Assembly: GCA_016933275.1 (NCBI GenBank) | Contig: JAFGBI010000095.1 | Span: 24,733 to 88,732 of the forward strand | Length of the DNA stretch: 64,000 nucleotides | Direction of reading: 5' to 3' | From: Polyangiaceae bacterium | GTDB lineage: Bacteria > Myxococcota_A > Polyangia > Polyangiales > Polyangiaceae | Shown here: one piece after another, positions 18,599-28,916 of the stretch | Position numbering within the stretch: position 1 is the first letter of the stretch | How the letters are laid out: each line of letters starts with the position of its first letter | Program-made: the position numbers and the translations under genes | Notes under the pieces: generated by a model | The model's database searches: none | Seen by the model: the letters and a program-made list of their open reading frames with translations, nothing else | What the model was told of the DNA's origin: nothing

Positions 18599-18753
18599 GC
18601 GGGTCTTCGGCTGCCGCCGCCGAACCCCCTTTGCCGCCGCCGGAGCCCCAGCCATGGCCGCTTCCCGTCCTCCATCCGGCCATCGCGGAACGCCATCGGG
18701 TCAGCGAAACCCCTGTCCGCGCGATCCGCTGTCGCCGATGATGGAACGGTGAT

Positions 18754-19983
18754 TCAGTCCTGGCTGTACTTGCGGAGGTGGCGCGCACCCTTGGCGTGAC
18801 GGAGCTTTCGGAGCGCGCGAGCCTCGATCTGCCGCACGCGCTCCGTCCCCAGGCGACGCATCGCCGCCACCTCTTCCACGCTGTGGGTTCCCGTGGAGTC
18901 GATGCCGAAGCGGAGCGCGATCACCGCGCGCTCCTCGTCGGAGAGCGTCTCGAGCACCTCGCGGGTCCGGTTGGCGAAGTCCTTGACGAGGAGCACGTCT
19001 GCTGGGCTCGGTCCCTCGTTGTCCGCGATGACATCGCCCAGCTCCAACGATTCCTCGTTTCCGAGCGGCGTCGCCAGGCTGATCACGTCGGGACCGATCT
19101 CGGCGGCCGCGTGCACCCGGGCGACGGGAACGCCCAGGCCGCCGGCGATCTCCTCCGCCGTTGGCACGCGTCCGACCTCCTGGCGAAACCCCCGAGTGAA
19201 GCGACCAATCGCCGACGCCGCCTCGCCCACGTGTCGCGGTACGCGGATGGTGCGGGTCTGTTCAGCGAGCGCGTGCTGCATCGCTTGTCGGATCCACCAG
19301 ACCGCGTAGGTGCTGAGCCGAAACCCGCGGCTCGGATCGAAACCGTCGATTGCGCGCAGCAACCCCAGGTTTCCCTCCTGGATCAGATCGTCGAGCGGCA
19401 AGCCGCGGCCGAGGTAGCGGCGGGCAAGCGTCACGACCAGCCGCAGATTGTGCTCCGCGAGCCTGCGCTTGGCGATCTCCGCCTCGCGATGGGCTCGCGC
19501 TGCTTCCACCCACCGGGTGTCGCGCTTCGGGTTGGTCGCGTCGGTGGGCTCGCTGCGGGCCTGCTCGAACAGGGAGCGCACCGTAGCGCGGTTGAGCGGC
19601 AGCGCGGCGGCCACCGCGTAGGCCTCGACAGCGGCGCCAGGAGCTCCCCCCGTCTCGCACTGATCGGGCATGTCGAGCAGAGCGGTCAGGCGCTGGCCGG
19701 CGGTCCTGAGGCGCCCCCCGAGCTCCTCCTCCGAGAGACCGGCCGCGGTGGGATCACTCGCGATCTCGGTGGCGTGGACCTCGTCCGTCCCGACCCTCTC
19801 GAGGATCGCGGCCAGGAGCCGCAGGCTTGGCGCGTGGGTGAGCACGGAGGCGCGGGCCTTCTCGTACGCGTTCTCGATGACGAGCGCGAGCACAAGCTCT
19901 TCTTCCCGCGAGAGGGTGCTCACCCGCGACAGATCATCGAGGTAGGAGTCGAGCGCGTCGGTGTCCTTACCATTTCGCGGCAT
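18754..19983 (-). CDS. RNA polymerase sigma-70 family factor, RpoD-like group 2
   Basis: This 409-residue sigma factor includes a region 1.2-like start (ALDSYLDDLSRVSTLSREEE), region 2 (NLRLVVTLARRYLGRGLPLD, LIQEGNLGLLRAIDGFDP, STYAVWWIRQAMQHAL), region 3 and region 4 (LSDEERAVIALRFGI then a helix-turn-helix ending RVRQIEARALRKLR). An insertion of about 100 residues separates regions 1.2 and 2, as in primary-type factors, but the protein is too short to be the housekeeping RpoD. It is probably an alternative stress or developmental factor. The ATG at 19983 lacks an obvious ribosome site, so the exact start is uncertain. The hybrid kinase gene lies upstream on the same strand. Confidence 0.88.
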   Translation of the reverse strand: MPRNGKDTDALDSYLDDLSRVSTLSREEELVLALVIENAYEKARASVLTHAPSLRLLAAILERVGTDEVHATEIASDPTAAGLSEEELGGRLRTAGQRLTALLDMPDQCETGGAPGAAVEAYAVAAALPLNRATVRSLFEQARSEPTDATNPKRDTRWVEAARAHREAEIAKRRLAEHNLRLVVTLARRYLGRGLPLDDLIQEGNLGLLRAIDGFDPSRGFRLSTYAVWWIRQAMQHALAEQTRTIRVPRHVGEAASAIGRFTRGFRQEVGRVPTAEEIAGGLGVPVARVHAAAEIGPDVISLATPLGNEESLELGDVIADNEGPSPADVLLVKDFANRTREVLETLSDEERAVIALRFGIDSTGTHSVEEVAAMRRLGTERVRQIEARALRKLRHAKGARHLRKYSQD

Positions 19984-20164
19984 GGGGCTGGGAGACTCGG
20001 GGGCGGGCGGCAGCCGGTCAGATCCTGACCGTCCGAAGCGAGCGACGCAACAGGATCGCGGCGCTCGCCGCGGGGTGCGGCTGCGCGCGGCACCCCCAGT
20101 CCAGGGGTGGGCCCGCGCATGACCGATCTCGTGCCCGTCGTGACCGCGGTGCGCGGTTGCCCCT

Positions 20165-21454
20165 TCATCCGGCACGCCGCTGGTCTTCGATGGCCTCGAC
20201 GATCCGGGAGGTGAGCGCCTCGAGCGCATAGGGTTTCTCGAAGTAGCCGTCGACGGTGAATCCGACGAACGCGCCGCTGCCCTCCTGCTCGCCGTGGTTG
20301 CCGGTGAGGAAGACGGGGACCGTTGGGGCGAGTTCGCGGATCCGCCGCAGGATGGCGGCTCCGGACCCGGTCGGGAGCGTCAGGTCGAGCAGGACGGCGA
20401 CGACGTCGTCGTGGCATCGCTCGAAGAGGTCGAGGGCGCTTCGACCGTCACGCGCGGCGAGCACCGAGAAGCCCGCGTACTCCAGCGCGAGCCGCACGGT
20501 CGCGCACACCGGGTCTTCGTCCTCCACCACGAGGATCGCGCCGCGAGACGAACGAGAGCCCGATGGAGCGCGCAGTCCGGACAGCGCCCGCCCGACCCGC
20601 TCGGCGGGGGGCAAGAGGAGCTGGAACCGAGTCCCCCTTCCTGGTTCGCTGCTGACCCGGATCCCACCGGAGTGCTGCCGGACGATCCCCAGCACGGCGG
20701 CGAGGCCGAGTCCTCGGTCGTCACGCTTGGTCGAAAAGAGTGGATCGAAGACGTGCGCCATCACCTCGGGAGTCATCCCGCACCCGTCGTCCGAGATCTC
20801 GAGCGACAGGTAGTCGCCGGGCCCAAGCTCCGCGCCGCCCTGCAAGGACGCGATGAGCGGCGCGTCGGCGTGCACGACGCCTACCCGGACCACGATCTCG
20901 CCGGTCCGGTCGCCGATCGCCTCGGCCGCATTGGCGAGGAGATTCATGACGACCTGACGCAGTCGGGTGGCATTGCCGCAGATGGCCGGCATCGCCGACG
21001 TCACTTCGAACCGCACCCGGACCGACTCCGGCAGGGAGGTCATGACGAGGCTCACGGTGTCCCCTACCAGCTCCGCGAGACTGCATTCCGTCAACGCGAC
21101 GACCTCGCCGCTGGCGACCGTTCGCAGCTGCCGCGCCAGCTCCGCGGCACGGCTGGCTGCATATTCGATGGCGCTGACCCGCGAGCGAAGTGGGCCTTCC
21201 GGGTCGACGGCGCGTAGTACGAGCTCTGCGTTGCCGATGATGTTGAGGAGCAGGTTATTGAGATCGTGCGCTACTCCCGCGGCCAGGACCCCGAGGGTCT
21301 CCCCGACGGCGACCCGTTCGAAGCGCACGTCGCGGTGGCGCCGTTCCTTCTCCAGGGCCTCGCGAGTCGCGCGGAGCTCGCTCCGAGCCGCGACTAGCTC
21401 ACGTTCGAGCACCTCGATCCGTTCGAGTGGGGTAGGCGGGTCCGATGCGGGCAT
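20165..21454 (-). CDS. Hybrid sensor histidine kinase with C-terminal receiver
   Basis: This soluble 429-residue protein lacks membrane segments or a recognisable sensor domain. A short coiled coil (about 9-48, LERIEVLERELVAARSELRA) leads to the H-box GVAHDLNNLLLN with His 63. The ATPase domain shows NLLANAAEA, DDGCGMTPEV, FSTKRDDRGLGLA and GRGTRFQLLLP. The receiver follows (about 300-425), with VVEDED, phosphoacceptor Asp in VLLDLTLP and Lys in YFEKPY. Input probably comes from a partner protein binding the coiled coil. The start at 21454 is chosen by position; the frame opens 11 codons earlier. The sigma factor gene is 181 bp downstream and may be co-transcribed. Confidence 0.9.
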   Translation of the reverse strand: MPASDPPTPLERIEVLERELVAARSELRATREALEKERRHRDVRFERVAVGETLGVLAAGVAHDLNNLLLNIIGNAELVLRAVDPEGPLRSRVSAIEYAASRAAELARQLRTVASGEVVALTECSLAELVGDTVSLVMTSLPESVRVRFEVTSAMPAICGNATRLRQVVMNLLANAAEAIGDRTGEIVVRVGVVHADAPLIASLQGGAELGPGDYLSLEISDDGCGMTPEVMAHVFDPLFSTKRDDRGLGLAAVLGIVRQHSGGIRVSSEPGRGTRFQLLLPPAERVGRALSGLRAPSGSRSSRGAILVVEDEDPVCATVRLALEYAGFSVLAARDGRSALDLFERCHDDVVAVLLDLTLPTGSGAAILRRIRELAPTVPVFLTGNHGEQEGSGAFVGFTVDGYFEKPYALEALTSRIVEAIEDQRRAG

Positions 21455-21759
21455 GGGGCTCCACCGCACCCCCCCCACGCGCGTCACCTCACATTAGGGG
21501 GGCTCCTTCATTCCGTCAAAGCCTTCGTGGCTCGCGATCCTCGGGCGGCTCGTTTCCCGGTCGGTGTTCGGGCGGCGCTCGCCGGCGGAATTCGTTGGCC
21601 GGCCGCGCGCAGCGCAGGATTCTTGCACGAACGTTCGGTCCCTCGAGGTCCCTCTGGCGACGAAGACCGAGGCCCGGCGCGGGGTGTTCGGGCGGGGTGA
21701 GGGCGACGGCCGGGAGGCAGTTTGCCACAGCGCTTGGTGGCGGCTAACGCTCATGGCCC
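21455..21759. other. Divergent gap between kinase and recC
   Basis: 305 bp lie between divergent genes. Nothing was recognised beyond the implied promoters. Confidence 0.4.
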
Positions 21760-24700
21760 GTGAGGGTTTTTCGCAGCAACCGCGCCGAAGTCCTGGCCCG
21801 CATCCTCGCCAGCGTGCTCTCGAGCGGGGCTGGAGCCATCCTCGACGAAGAGCCCATCGTGGTGCAGAGCCGCGGCATGGAACGGTGGCTGTCCCTTTTC
21901 CTCGCTTCCGAGCTCGGGGTATGGTTCGGCGTTCGGTTCCCGTTTCCCCGCGCCTTCATCGACGAAGTGATGGCCAGCGTGCTCGGTGAGGAGAGCGCCG
22001 CGATCTTCTCGCGCGAGAACCTCACCTTCTGTGTCGCCGGAGAGCTCGTCGAGGCTGCTGATCGCCCGGAGCTCGCCGCGGTGGCCGACTACCTTCGGGA
22101 TGACCAGACCGGACGCGATCTCCTCGCGCTGGCTGCCCGCATCGCCGATCTCTTCGACCAGTACGCCGTCTACCGCCCCGACCTCGTCCTTGGCTGGGAG
22201 CAGGGGGAGGGTGACGAATGGCAGGCGATCCTGTGGCGGGCCGTCATGGCGCGCCTTCGCTCGCGGCCGGGGATCCCCGCCGACGCTGCGTTGCACGTCG
22301 CCGGACGGAGAACCCGCTTCGGTCCGTGCTTCCGCGCCCTTCCGGACCTGCCCGCCAGCCTCCCGCGGCGCGTGTCGCTCTTCGGGATCGCGTCGCTCCC
22401 CCCGGTCTACCTGGAGATCCTGGCGGCGCTGGCGGAGCGTATCGAGGTGAACCTTTTCTTGCTCTCACCCTCACGCGAGCACGTGGCCGAGCTCTGTTCC
22501 TCTCGCGAGATCCTGCGCGAGCTTCGTCGGGCCGACGACCTGGACGCTGTCGCACTCCACCTCTGGGAGGGCAACCCCCTGCTCGCGAGGCTCGGTCAGC
22601 TGAATCGCGAGTTCGAGGAGGTGTTGGAGCAGACGACGGACTACCAGGAGCCGGCTGGCGAGCTCTTCGTCGATCCTGGCATCGACACCCTGCTCCACGC
22701 CGTCCAGCACGACATCCTCCACCTGGTCACCCGGCGCCCGCAGCTCGGTCAAGATGACGGGCGCGCGGTCGCCTTCGAGTCGCTCGCGCTGCCCCCGCTT
22801 CGCGTGGCGGACGAGGATTGGTCGATCGAGATCCACGCTTGCCATGGTCCGCTTCGCGAGGTGGAGGTGCTGCACGACGTGCTTCGCGCTGCCTTCGAGG
22901 CAGACCCCACGCTCGAGCCCCATGACGTGCTCGTCATGGCGCCGCGCATCGAGCTGTTCGCCCCCTTGATCGAGGCCGTCTTTGGCACCGGGGAGGGGGG
23001 CGCCGCGACTATTCCATACCAGATTGCTGACCGCTCGGCGGGTGACGTGAGCCCCACCATCCGCACCGCGCTCGGGGTGCTCGCCGTCCTCGCGGGTCGC
23101 TTCAGTCTGAGTGAGGTCGCGGGGCTCCTCGAGGCCGAACCCATCCAGGCGCGCTTCGGGATCGAGGCGGCTGGGGTGCCGCGGGTGCTCGAGCTGCTAA
23201 TGACGGCGGGTGTGCGCTGGGGAGTCGACGCGACGGATCGCTCTGCGCACGGTGCCCCGCCGGTCCACCCTCACACCTGGTCCTTCGGCCTCGAACGGCT
23301 GCTGCTGGGCTACGCGATGCCCGGCGGGGGTCACGAGCTCTTTGCTGGCGTCGCTCCCGTCGACGGGGTTGAAGGCGACACGGCCACGCTCGTTGGGCAG
23401 GTCAACCACCTCGTCGCGCGGCTGGTCACCTGGCGCGAACGCTGGCTATCGCCTCGTCCGATCGCCGAGCACGCATCGATGTTCTGGGCGATGCTCCCCG
23501 AGTTGTTGGATCCCGGCCCGGCCGGGACGAGGGATCTGAAGCTGCTCGGTGACGTGGTGGCGGCGCTCGGTGAGTCCGCCGCGGCGACCGGCTTCGTGGC
23601 GCCCATCCCGCTCGAGGTGTTTCGGGATCTCGTCGTCGCGCGTCTGCCCGAGCTGGGCTCGAACGCCGGCTACCTCACCGGAGGAGTCACGTTCTCGGCT
23701 CTCCTGCCCATGCGTAGCGTTCCGTTCCGGGTGGTGTGCCTGCTCGGGATGAACGACGGCGATTTCCCGCGAGCCCGCCGCCGCACGAGCTTCGATCGGA
23801 TGCTGGATCGGCCGCGCCCGGGCGATCGCTCTCTCCGTCGCGAAGACGAGAACCTGTTCCTCGAGGTCCTGCTCTCCGCCCGGGAGCGTCTCGTCATTAC
23901 CTACTCCGGTCGGAGCATGCACGACGACACCGTCCGCGCACCGTCCGTGGCGGTGGGTGATCTCATCGAGGTCCTCGACGAGGCCTTCGTCGCGGCATTG
24001 CCGCCTCCTCTTCCGCTATCCGCTCCCGACGGCGCGATCGGGGTCGGATCGCGGCGGGTTGTTCACCACGCGATCCAGCGCTTCAGCCTGCGGTGTTTCG
24101 CGTCGGGTGCCGCGACGCACGACGTCGTCGCGGCGGCGGGTGCCCGCGCTCTCTCGGCCCGCTCCAAGCGCGCCGTCCCGTTCCTCGCGGAGCCCCTCCC
24201 GCCGCGGGACCAGCACGAGTTCTCCATCGAGGAGCTGGTGGACACCCTGGTCGCACCGGCGCGCGCTCTCCTCCGCAGGCGGCTCGGCGTGGATCTCGAC
24301 GATCACCATGTGACGCTGCGCGATGGGGATCCGATAGACCTCGACTCCCTCGAGCGCTGGGAGATCGGCCACGATCTGCTGACGTTGGCGCTCTCCGCTC
24401 CCGAGGCGCCCGGGGCCGCGGCAACCTGGGAATTCGAGCGGGCTCGCGGCCGCCTCCCGCTCGGAGCCCCGGGGCGTAGCGCATTCGAAGCCATCGCGAC
24501 AGAGGTGACCGCGATCGTTCACGAGGCGCAGCGGCATCGGGACGGCGAGTGCCTCGCTCCGGTGCCGATCACGATCACCGTGGCGGGGGGGACGGTCGTC
24601 GGACTGCTCGAGGAGCTCTGGCCCGCGGCGCAGGTCGCCGCGCGGTTCACCAGGGAAGGGGGAGCCCCGGAGCTCGAGGCGTGGGTGCGGCACCTCGCTC

Positions 24701-25227
24701 TACAGATCGCGGCCGCCGACGCTAGGGCCATCGCGCTGCCGCGGCGCACCGTGCTGGTCGGGCGACCCTCGTCGCGAGGCGGGGCCACCGCGGCGGTCTT
24801 TCGCCCGCTCGAGCCAGAGGCAGCTCGCTCCCACCTCGCCGAACTCGTCGAGCTCTGCTCGTTGGCGTGGCGGGTGCCCCTGCCGTTCTTTCCGCGCGCC
24901 GCGCGGACCTACGCGAAGCGGTACCTGGCCTTGACGGCCAAGGGAAAGGCGGACGCCGGGCCACCGGCGCTCGCGGCGGCGCGGAGGGAATTCGGCCTCG
25001 CTCCGCGCTGGTCAGCGCGGCCAGCGAACGCCGATCCATACGTGGTGCGGCTCTTCGGGGACACCGATCCTCTCGGCGCCGACGCTCGGACCTGGGGGAG
25101 CGCGGGTGCCACCGAGCTTCTGGTGGAAAGCTTCGCCAAGCTCGCTCTTCTCGTCTACGGTCCCTTGCTGGCGGCGAGGGGCGAGGAAGACGGCGACGAA
25201 GAAGGCGACGAGGAGGCCGGGTCGTGA
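21760..25227 (+). CDS. recC: Exodeoxyribonuclease V gamma subunit RecC
   Basis: This 1155-residue protein is the scaffold and Chi-scanning subunit of the RecBCD helicase-nuclease for double-strand break repair. It begins RVFRSNRAEVLARILASVL and PIVVQSRGMERWLSLFLA, the usual RecC opening. It keeps ALPDLPASLPRRVSLFGIAS, EVLHDVLRAAFE..DPTLEPHDVLVM, FSALLPMRSVPFRVVCLLG with MNDGDFPR, and REDENLFLEVLLSARERLVI. The start is a GTG. The RecB GTG lies within the RecC stop (GTGA overlap at 25224-25227). No ptrA-like protease gene separates recC from recB, unlike in E. coli. The C-terminus is acidic (EEDGDEEGDEEAGS). Confidence 0.93.
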   Translation: MRVFRSNRAEVLARILASVLSSGAGAILDEEPIVVQSRGMERWLSLFLASELGVWFGVRFPFPRAFIDEVMASVLGEESAAIFSRENLTFCVAGELVEAADRPELAAVADYLRDDQTGRDLLALAARIADLFDQYAVYRPDLVLGWEQGEGDEWQAILWRAVMARLRSRPGIPADAALHVAGRRTRFGPCFRALPDLPASLPRRVSLFGIASLPPVYLEILAALAERIEVNLFLLSPSREHVAELCSSREILRELRRADDLDAVALHLWEGNPLLARLGQLNREFEEVLEQTTDYQEPAGELFVDPGIDTLLHAVQHDILHLVTRRPQLGQDDGRAVAFESLALPPLRVADEDWSIEIHACHGPLREVEVLHDVLRAAFEADPTLEPHDVLVMAPRIELFAPLIEAVFGTGEGGAATIPYQIADRSAGDVSPTIRTALGVLAVLAGRFSLSEVAGLLEAEPIQARFGIEAAGVPRVLELLMTAGVRWGVDATDRSAHGAPPVHPHTWSFGLERLLLGYAMPGGGHELFAGVAPVDGVEGDTATLVGQVNHLVARLVTWRERWLSPRPIAEHASMFWAMLPELLDPGPAGTRDLKLLGDVVAALGESAAATGFVAPIPLEVFRDLVVARLPELGSNAGYLTGGVTFSALLPMRSVPFRVVCLLGMNDGDFPRARRRTSFDRMLDRPRPGDRSLRREDENLFLEVLLSARERLVITYSGRSMHDDTVRAPSVAVGDLIEVLDEAFVAALPPPLPLSAPDGAIGVGSRRVVHHAIQRFSLRCFASGAATHDVVAAAGARALSARSKRAVPFLAEPLPPRDQHEFSIEELVDTLVAPARALLRRRLGVDLDDHHVTLRDGDPIDLDSLERWEIGHDLLTLALSAPEAPGAAATWEFERARGRLPLGAPGRSAFEAIATEVTAIVHEAQRHRDGECLAPVPITITVAGGTVVGLLEELWPAAQVAARFTREGGAPELEAWVRHLALQIAAADARAIALPRRTVLVGRPSSRGGATAAVFRPLEPEAARSHLAELVELCSLAWRVPLPFFPRAARTYAKRYLALTAKGKADAGPPALAAARREFGLAPRWSARPANADPYVVRLFGDTDPLGADARTWGSAGATELLVESFAKLALLVYGPLLAARGEEDGDEEGDEEAGS

Positions 25228-28200
25228 CCGAGCTCCGTTGGGATCGCGTTCCGCTCGTGGGCTCCCAGGTCATCGAGGCGAGCGCCGGGACCGGCAAGAC
25301 CTACACCATCACGACCCTGGTGCTGCGCCTCTTGCTCGAGCGTGGGCTCGATCTCGGTCAGATCCTCGTCGTCACTTTTACGCGGGCGGCCGCGGCGGAG
25401 CTCCGGGACCGGATCCGGGCGCGCCTCCGCCGCGCGGTCGCGGCGTTCGAGACGGCGCACCTCGGCGGCGACGAGGAGGTGGCCGCGCTGTTCGGGCGGA
25501 GCCAGCACCGCGAGCGCGATCGGCGGCGCCTCGTCATGGCGCTGCGAGAGCTCGACGAGGCTCCGATCCACACCATTCACGGCTTCTGCGGCCGCGCGCT
25601 CGGGGAGCACGCGTTCGAGAGCGGGGGTCCGTTCGAGGTGGAAGCGGTCGCCGAGGACCACACCTCGCTGACGGCGCTGGTGGCGGATTTCTGGACGCAG
25701 GAGGTGGCGAGCGCTGCCGCGCCCGAGGTTCGGTACCTGCGAGAGCACGCCCCGTTCTCCAGCCTCGTGGCCCTCGCTCGTCGCGCCGCCGCGCAGCCGG
25801 ACATCGAGGTCGTCCCGGCTGCGGTCGAAGCCAACGTCGCCGCTGCGGCCGAGACCTGGGCGGCCGTGCAGGCCCGGGCTCGGGCGGTCTGGCAGGTGGA
25901 CCGCGAAGGGATCTTGGCGCTCCTTCTGGGCCATCCTGGGCTCAACCGAAACCGGTATCGGCTGTCGTCGATCCCGAACTGGATTTCGGCCGTCGACGAA
26001 CTGCTCATGGGCACCCTCCCGGTGGACGCTGGTCTGCTGGACGGAGCCCATCGCTTCACTCGGCAAGGCCTCGTCGAAGGCTGCAAGAAGCAAGCGGCCC
26101 CGCCCGAGCACGCATTCTTCCCCTTGGCGGAGGAGTTGATCGCCGCTCACGGGGTGGCCATGCTCGCTCTCCAGGGTTGGCTCATCTCCCTCCAGCAACG
26201 ACTCGTCGCTCGGGCTCGCGGCGTCCTCGGGGCAGAGCGGCGTCGCGCAGGGATCGTGACCTTCGACGATCTGCTGCTCCGGCTGCGGGACGCCCTGGCC
26301 CGCCCCGGGGGCGATCGGCTGGCGACCGCGCTCGTCGAGCGGTACCCGGCGGCCCTGGTCGACGAGTTCCAGGACACCGATCCGGTCCAGTACGAGATCT
26401 TCCGGCGGATCTACGCTCGTCCGGGCGCGACCCTGGTTCTGATCGGCGATCCGAAGCAGGCCATCTACACCTTCCGCGGCGCCGACCTGTTTGCGTACCT
26501 CGCGGCGGTGAGGGATGCGGGCGGTGAGCCGCAGACGCTCGACACGAGCTACCGTTCGGATCCGCGGCTCATCGCCGCGATCCATCGGGTGTTCACCCGC
26601 TCGCGCGCGCCGTTCCTGCTCGATGCCGTTCGGTACCAGGCGGTGACGCCGCGTCCGGGGGCAACCGAGCGGCTGGCGACCCCTGGGGCCGAGCACGCCG
26701 CGCTCGAGCTCGTCGTCGTGGGGTCGGGGGAGGCACCACCGCGGGCGCGCCCGTCCGGCGAGATTCTCCTCGCCGCGGCCGCCGCCGAGGTCCGTCGATG
26801 GCTAGACTCCGGCGCCGCCATCGACGGTGTCCCGATCCGCGCCTCCGATCTCGCGGTGCTCACGCGGACCAACCTCGAGGCCGAGACCGTGCAGGCCGAG
26901 CTCACGGAGCTCGGCGTGCCCTCCGTGCTCTATGGGGACCGAAGCGTGCTGGACACGCCCGAAGCGGTCGAGGTCGGGCATGTGCTCGCGGCCCTGTCCG
27001 AGCCCCTGTACGGGGGCCGAGTGCGCGCCGCGCTGGCGACGCGGCTCGTCGGTGTCAACGGCGTCGAGCTCGCCCGGCTCGCCACCGACGATCGCTTGTG
27101 GGAGGTCTGGTCCGGTCGCTTCGTCCGCTGGCACGAGCGCTGGCGAAAGCGTGGCTTCATCAATGCGTTCCGCGCGCTGCTGCACGAGCTCGACGTGATC
27201 CCCCGCCTGCTCGGCGAGCCACGAGGTGAACGGCGCCTCACGAATGTCCTCCACCTGGCCGAGCTCTTGCACGACATCGCTACCCGTCGCCACCTTGGTC
27301 CACTGGCGCTCGGGCGATGGTTCTCCGCGGTGCGCCACGACACGCTGGCGCGTGACGTCGAGGTCGCGGACCAGACGCAGGTGCGCCTGGAGAGCGACGC
27401 GGACGCGGTGCGCGTCGTCACCATGCACCGGAGCAAGGGGCTCGAGTATCCCATCGTCGTCTGCGCTTCGCTGTGCTCACCCCCGTCCGACTCCGGCTCG
27501 CGATCGGGGCCAGTGCTCTTCCACGATCCCGACCAGGACTACCGGCCCCGCCTGCACCTCGGCGGATCCGGGTGGGATCGGGCGGCCACGGCGGCGGCCG
27601 ACGAGGCGCTGGCGGAGGGGCTCCGACTGGCATACGTTGCCCTCACGCGGGCGCGCCATCAGGTGACCGCCATCACCCGGGTGACCGCCGGCGTCGAGAG
27701 CTCGCCCCTTGGCTACCTACTGCACTCGCGGACCAGCGAGCTGGAGCCGCCCCAGCGCGCGGGCCGCCGTCAGGTCGCCAGCGAGAAGCAGGCGGCGCTC
27801 CTCGCCGACCTGCACCGCTTCGCCGGCGACGACCCCGCGACCATCCGTGTGCGTCCGGCCGAGTACGGCACCGACCCGCCAGCGCCGGTGCCGGCTCGCT
27901 CCGAGCTCGAGGTGACGGTGCTGCCCACGCGGCGCCGCTTTGCGCTGGTGCGTCGTCTGACGAGCTACACGGGCCTGGTCGCGCGGGCGCCGGACGACGG
28001 CGGTGTCGACGAGCCCGATCACGATGAACTCGCAGCCATGGCGGAGCCGTTCCCCGCCGCGATCCCGATCGCCGAGGCGGGCGGTGGGGCCCCGCCTTCC
28101 GCCGCGGAGGCAGCCCTCGACGAGCCGGTCTTGCTCGGAGCGTTCCCACGAGGGACTGGGCCCGGCAATGCCCTGCACGCCATGCTCGAGCGCGTCGACT

Positions 28201-28916
28201 TCGCCGGCTCCGTCGCCGGGCTGGCCCAGCCCGTCGTCGAACTGGAGCTCCAACGACATGGGCTGGATCGGGAGGCCTGGGGCGCACTGGTCACCGCGGC
28301 GCTTGCCGAGATCGTGCAGACACCGCTCGCTGCAGGCGGTCCGAGGCTCGCAGAGCTGGCGCCGCGCTCGTGGCGCTGCGAGGTCGAGTTCACGCTCCCC
28401 GTGCGTCCCCGCGTGGCGGGCTCCACCCCTGAGCGGGCCCTCGACGCGTCGATCCTCGCCCGAATGCTCGCCGCGCACGGAGGCGACGCGATGCCGTCCG
28501 CCTATCCCGCGCGCATCGCCGGGCTTGGCTTCGGCGCGCTCGTCGGCCATCTTCGCGGCTTCATCGACCTCGTGTTCGAGTACGCGGGACGGTTCTACAT
28601 CGTCGACTACAAGTCGAATTTCCTCGGTGAGCGGTGGCGCGACTACATGTCACCGGCGCTCACGATGGCGATGGTCGAGCACGACTACTTCCTCCAGGCC
28701 TATCTCTACTCGGTAGCCCTCCACCGGCACCTCCGCCGTCGGCAGCCTGACTACGACTACGATCGCCACTTCGGCGGGGTCTACTATCTCTTCCTCCGGG
28801 GCATGTGTGCCGAGCGCGGTCCGACGACGGGGGTGTTCGCGGAGCATCCCCCACGGGCCCTCGTCGAGGGCTTGTCACGCGCGCTCGACGGTGAGAGCGC
28901 GGAGGGGGATCCATGA
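25224..28916 (+). CDS. recB: Exodeoxyribonuclease V beta subunit RecB
   Basis: This 1230-residue UvrD-type helicase with a C-terminal nuclease domain has Walker A ASAGTGKT at residues 19-26, VTFTRAAAAELRDR, HTIHGFCGRAL, Walker B LVDEFQDTDPVQ, LIGDPKQAIYTFRGAD, TMHRSKGLEYPIVV and ALTRARH. The nuclease motif reads GFIDLVFEYAGRFYIVDYKS, with the metal-binding Asp and Lys, followed by FLQAYLYSVALH. The GTG at 25224 overlaps the recC stop by four bases; the frame is open back to 24867, but that lies inside recC and is not RecB-like. The stop overlaps the recD ATG (ATGA). Confidence 0.95.
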   Translation: MTELRWDRVPLVGSQVIEASAGTGKTYTITTLVLRLLLERGLDLGQILVVTFTRAAAAELRDRIRARLRRAVAAFETAHLGGDEEVAALFGRSQHRERDRRRLVMALRELDEAPIHTIHGFCGRALGEHAFESGGPFEVEAVAEDHTSLTALVADFWTQEVASAAAPEVRYLREHAPFSSLVALARRAAAQPDIEVVPAAVEANVAAAAETWAAVQARARAVWQVDREGILALLLGHPGLNRNRYRLSSIPNWISAVDELLMGTLPVDAGLLDGAHRFTRQGLVEGCKKQAAPPEHAFFPLAEELIAAHGVAMLALQGWLISLQQRLVARARGVLGAERRRAGIVTFDDLLLRLRDALARPGGDRLATALVERYPAALVDEFQDTDPVQYEIFRRIYARPGATLVLIGDPKQAIYTFRGADLFAYLAAVRDAGGEPQTLDTSYRSDPRLIAAIHRVFTRSRAPFLLDAVRYQAVTPRPGATERLATPGAEHAALELVVVGSGEAPPRARPSGEILLAAAAAEVRRWLDSGAAIDGVPIRASDLAVLTRTNLEAETVQAELTELGVPSVLYGDRSVLDTPEAVEVGHVLAALSEPLYGGRVRAALATRLVGVNGVELARLATDDRLWEVWSGRFVRWHERWRKRGFINAFRALLHELDVIPRLLGEPRGERRLTNVLHLAELLHDIATRRHLGPLALGRWFSAVRHDTLARDVEVADQTQVRLESDADAVRVVTMHRSKGLEYPIVVCASLCSPPSDSGSRSGPVLFHDPDQDYRPRLHLGGSGWDRAATAAADEALAEGLRLAYVALTRARHQVTAITRVTAGVESSPLGYLLHSRTSELEPPQRAGRRQVASEKQAALLADLHRFAGDDPATIRVRPAEYGTDPPAPVPARSELEVTVLPTRRRFALVRRLTSYTGLVARAPDDGGVDEPDHDELAAMAEPFPAAIPIAEAGGGAPPSAAEAALDEPVLLGAFPRGTGPGNALHAMLERVDFAGSVAGLAQPVVELELQRHGLDREAWGALVTAALAEIVQTPLAAGGPRLAELAPRSWRCEVEFTLPVRPRVAGSTPERALDASILARMLAAHGGDAMPSAYPARIAGLGFGALVGHLRGFIDLVFEYAGRFYIVDYKSNFLGERWRDYMSPALTMAMVEHDYFLQAYLYSVALHRHLRRRQPDYDYDRHFGGVYYLFLRGMCAERGPTTGVFAEHPPRALVEGLSRALDGESAEGDP

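Noticed and set aside
24867..25223. Longer start for RecB
   Set aside because: This stretch lies inside recC in another frame; RecB homology begins at the overlapping GTG at 25224.
25155..26696. 513-residue minus-strand open frame opposite recB
   Set aside because: recB motifs are unambiguous on the plus strand; the antisense frame is not protein-like.
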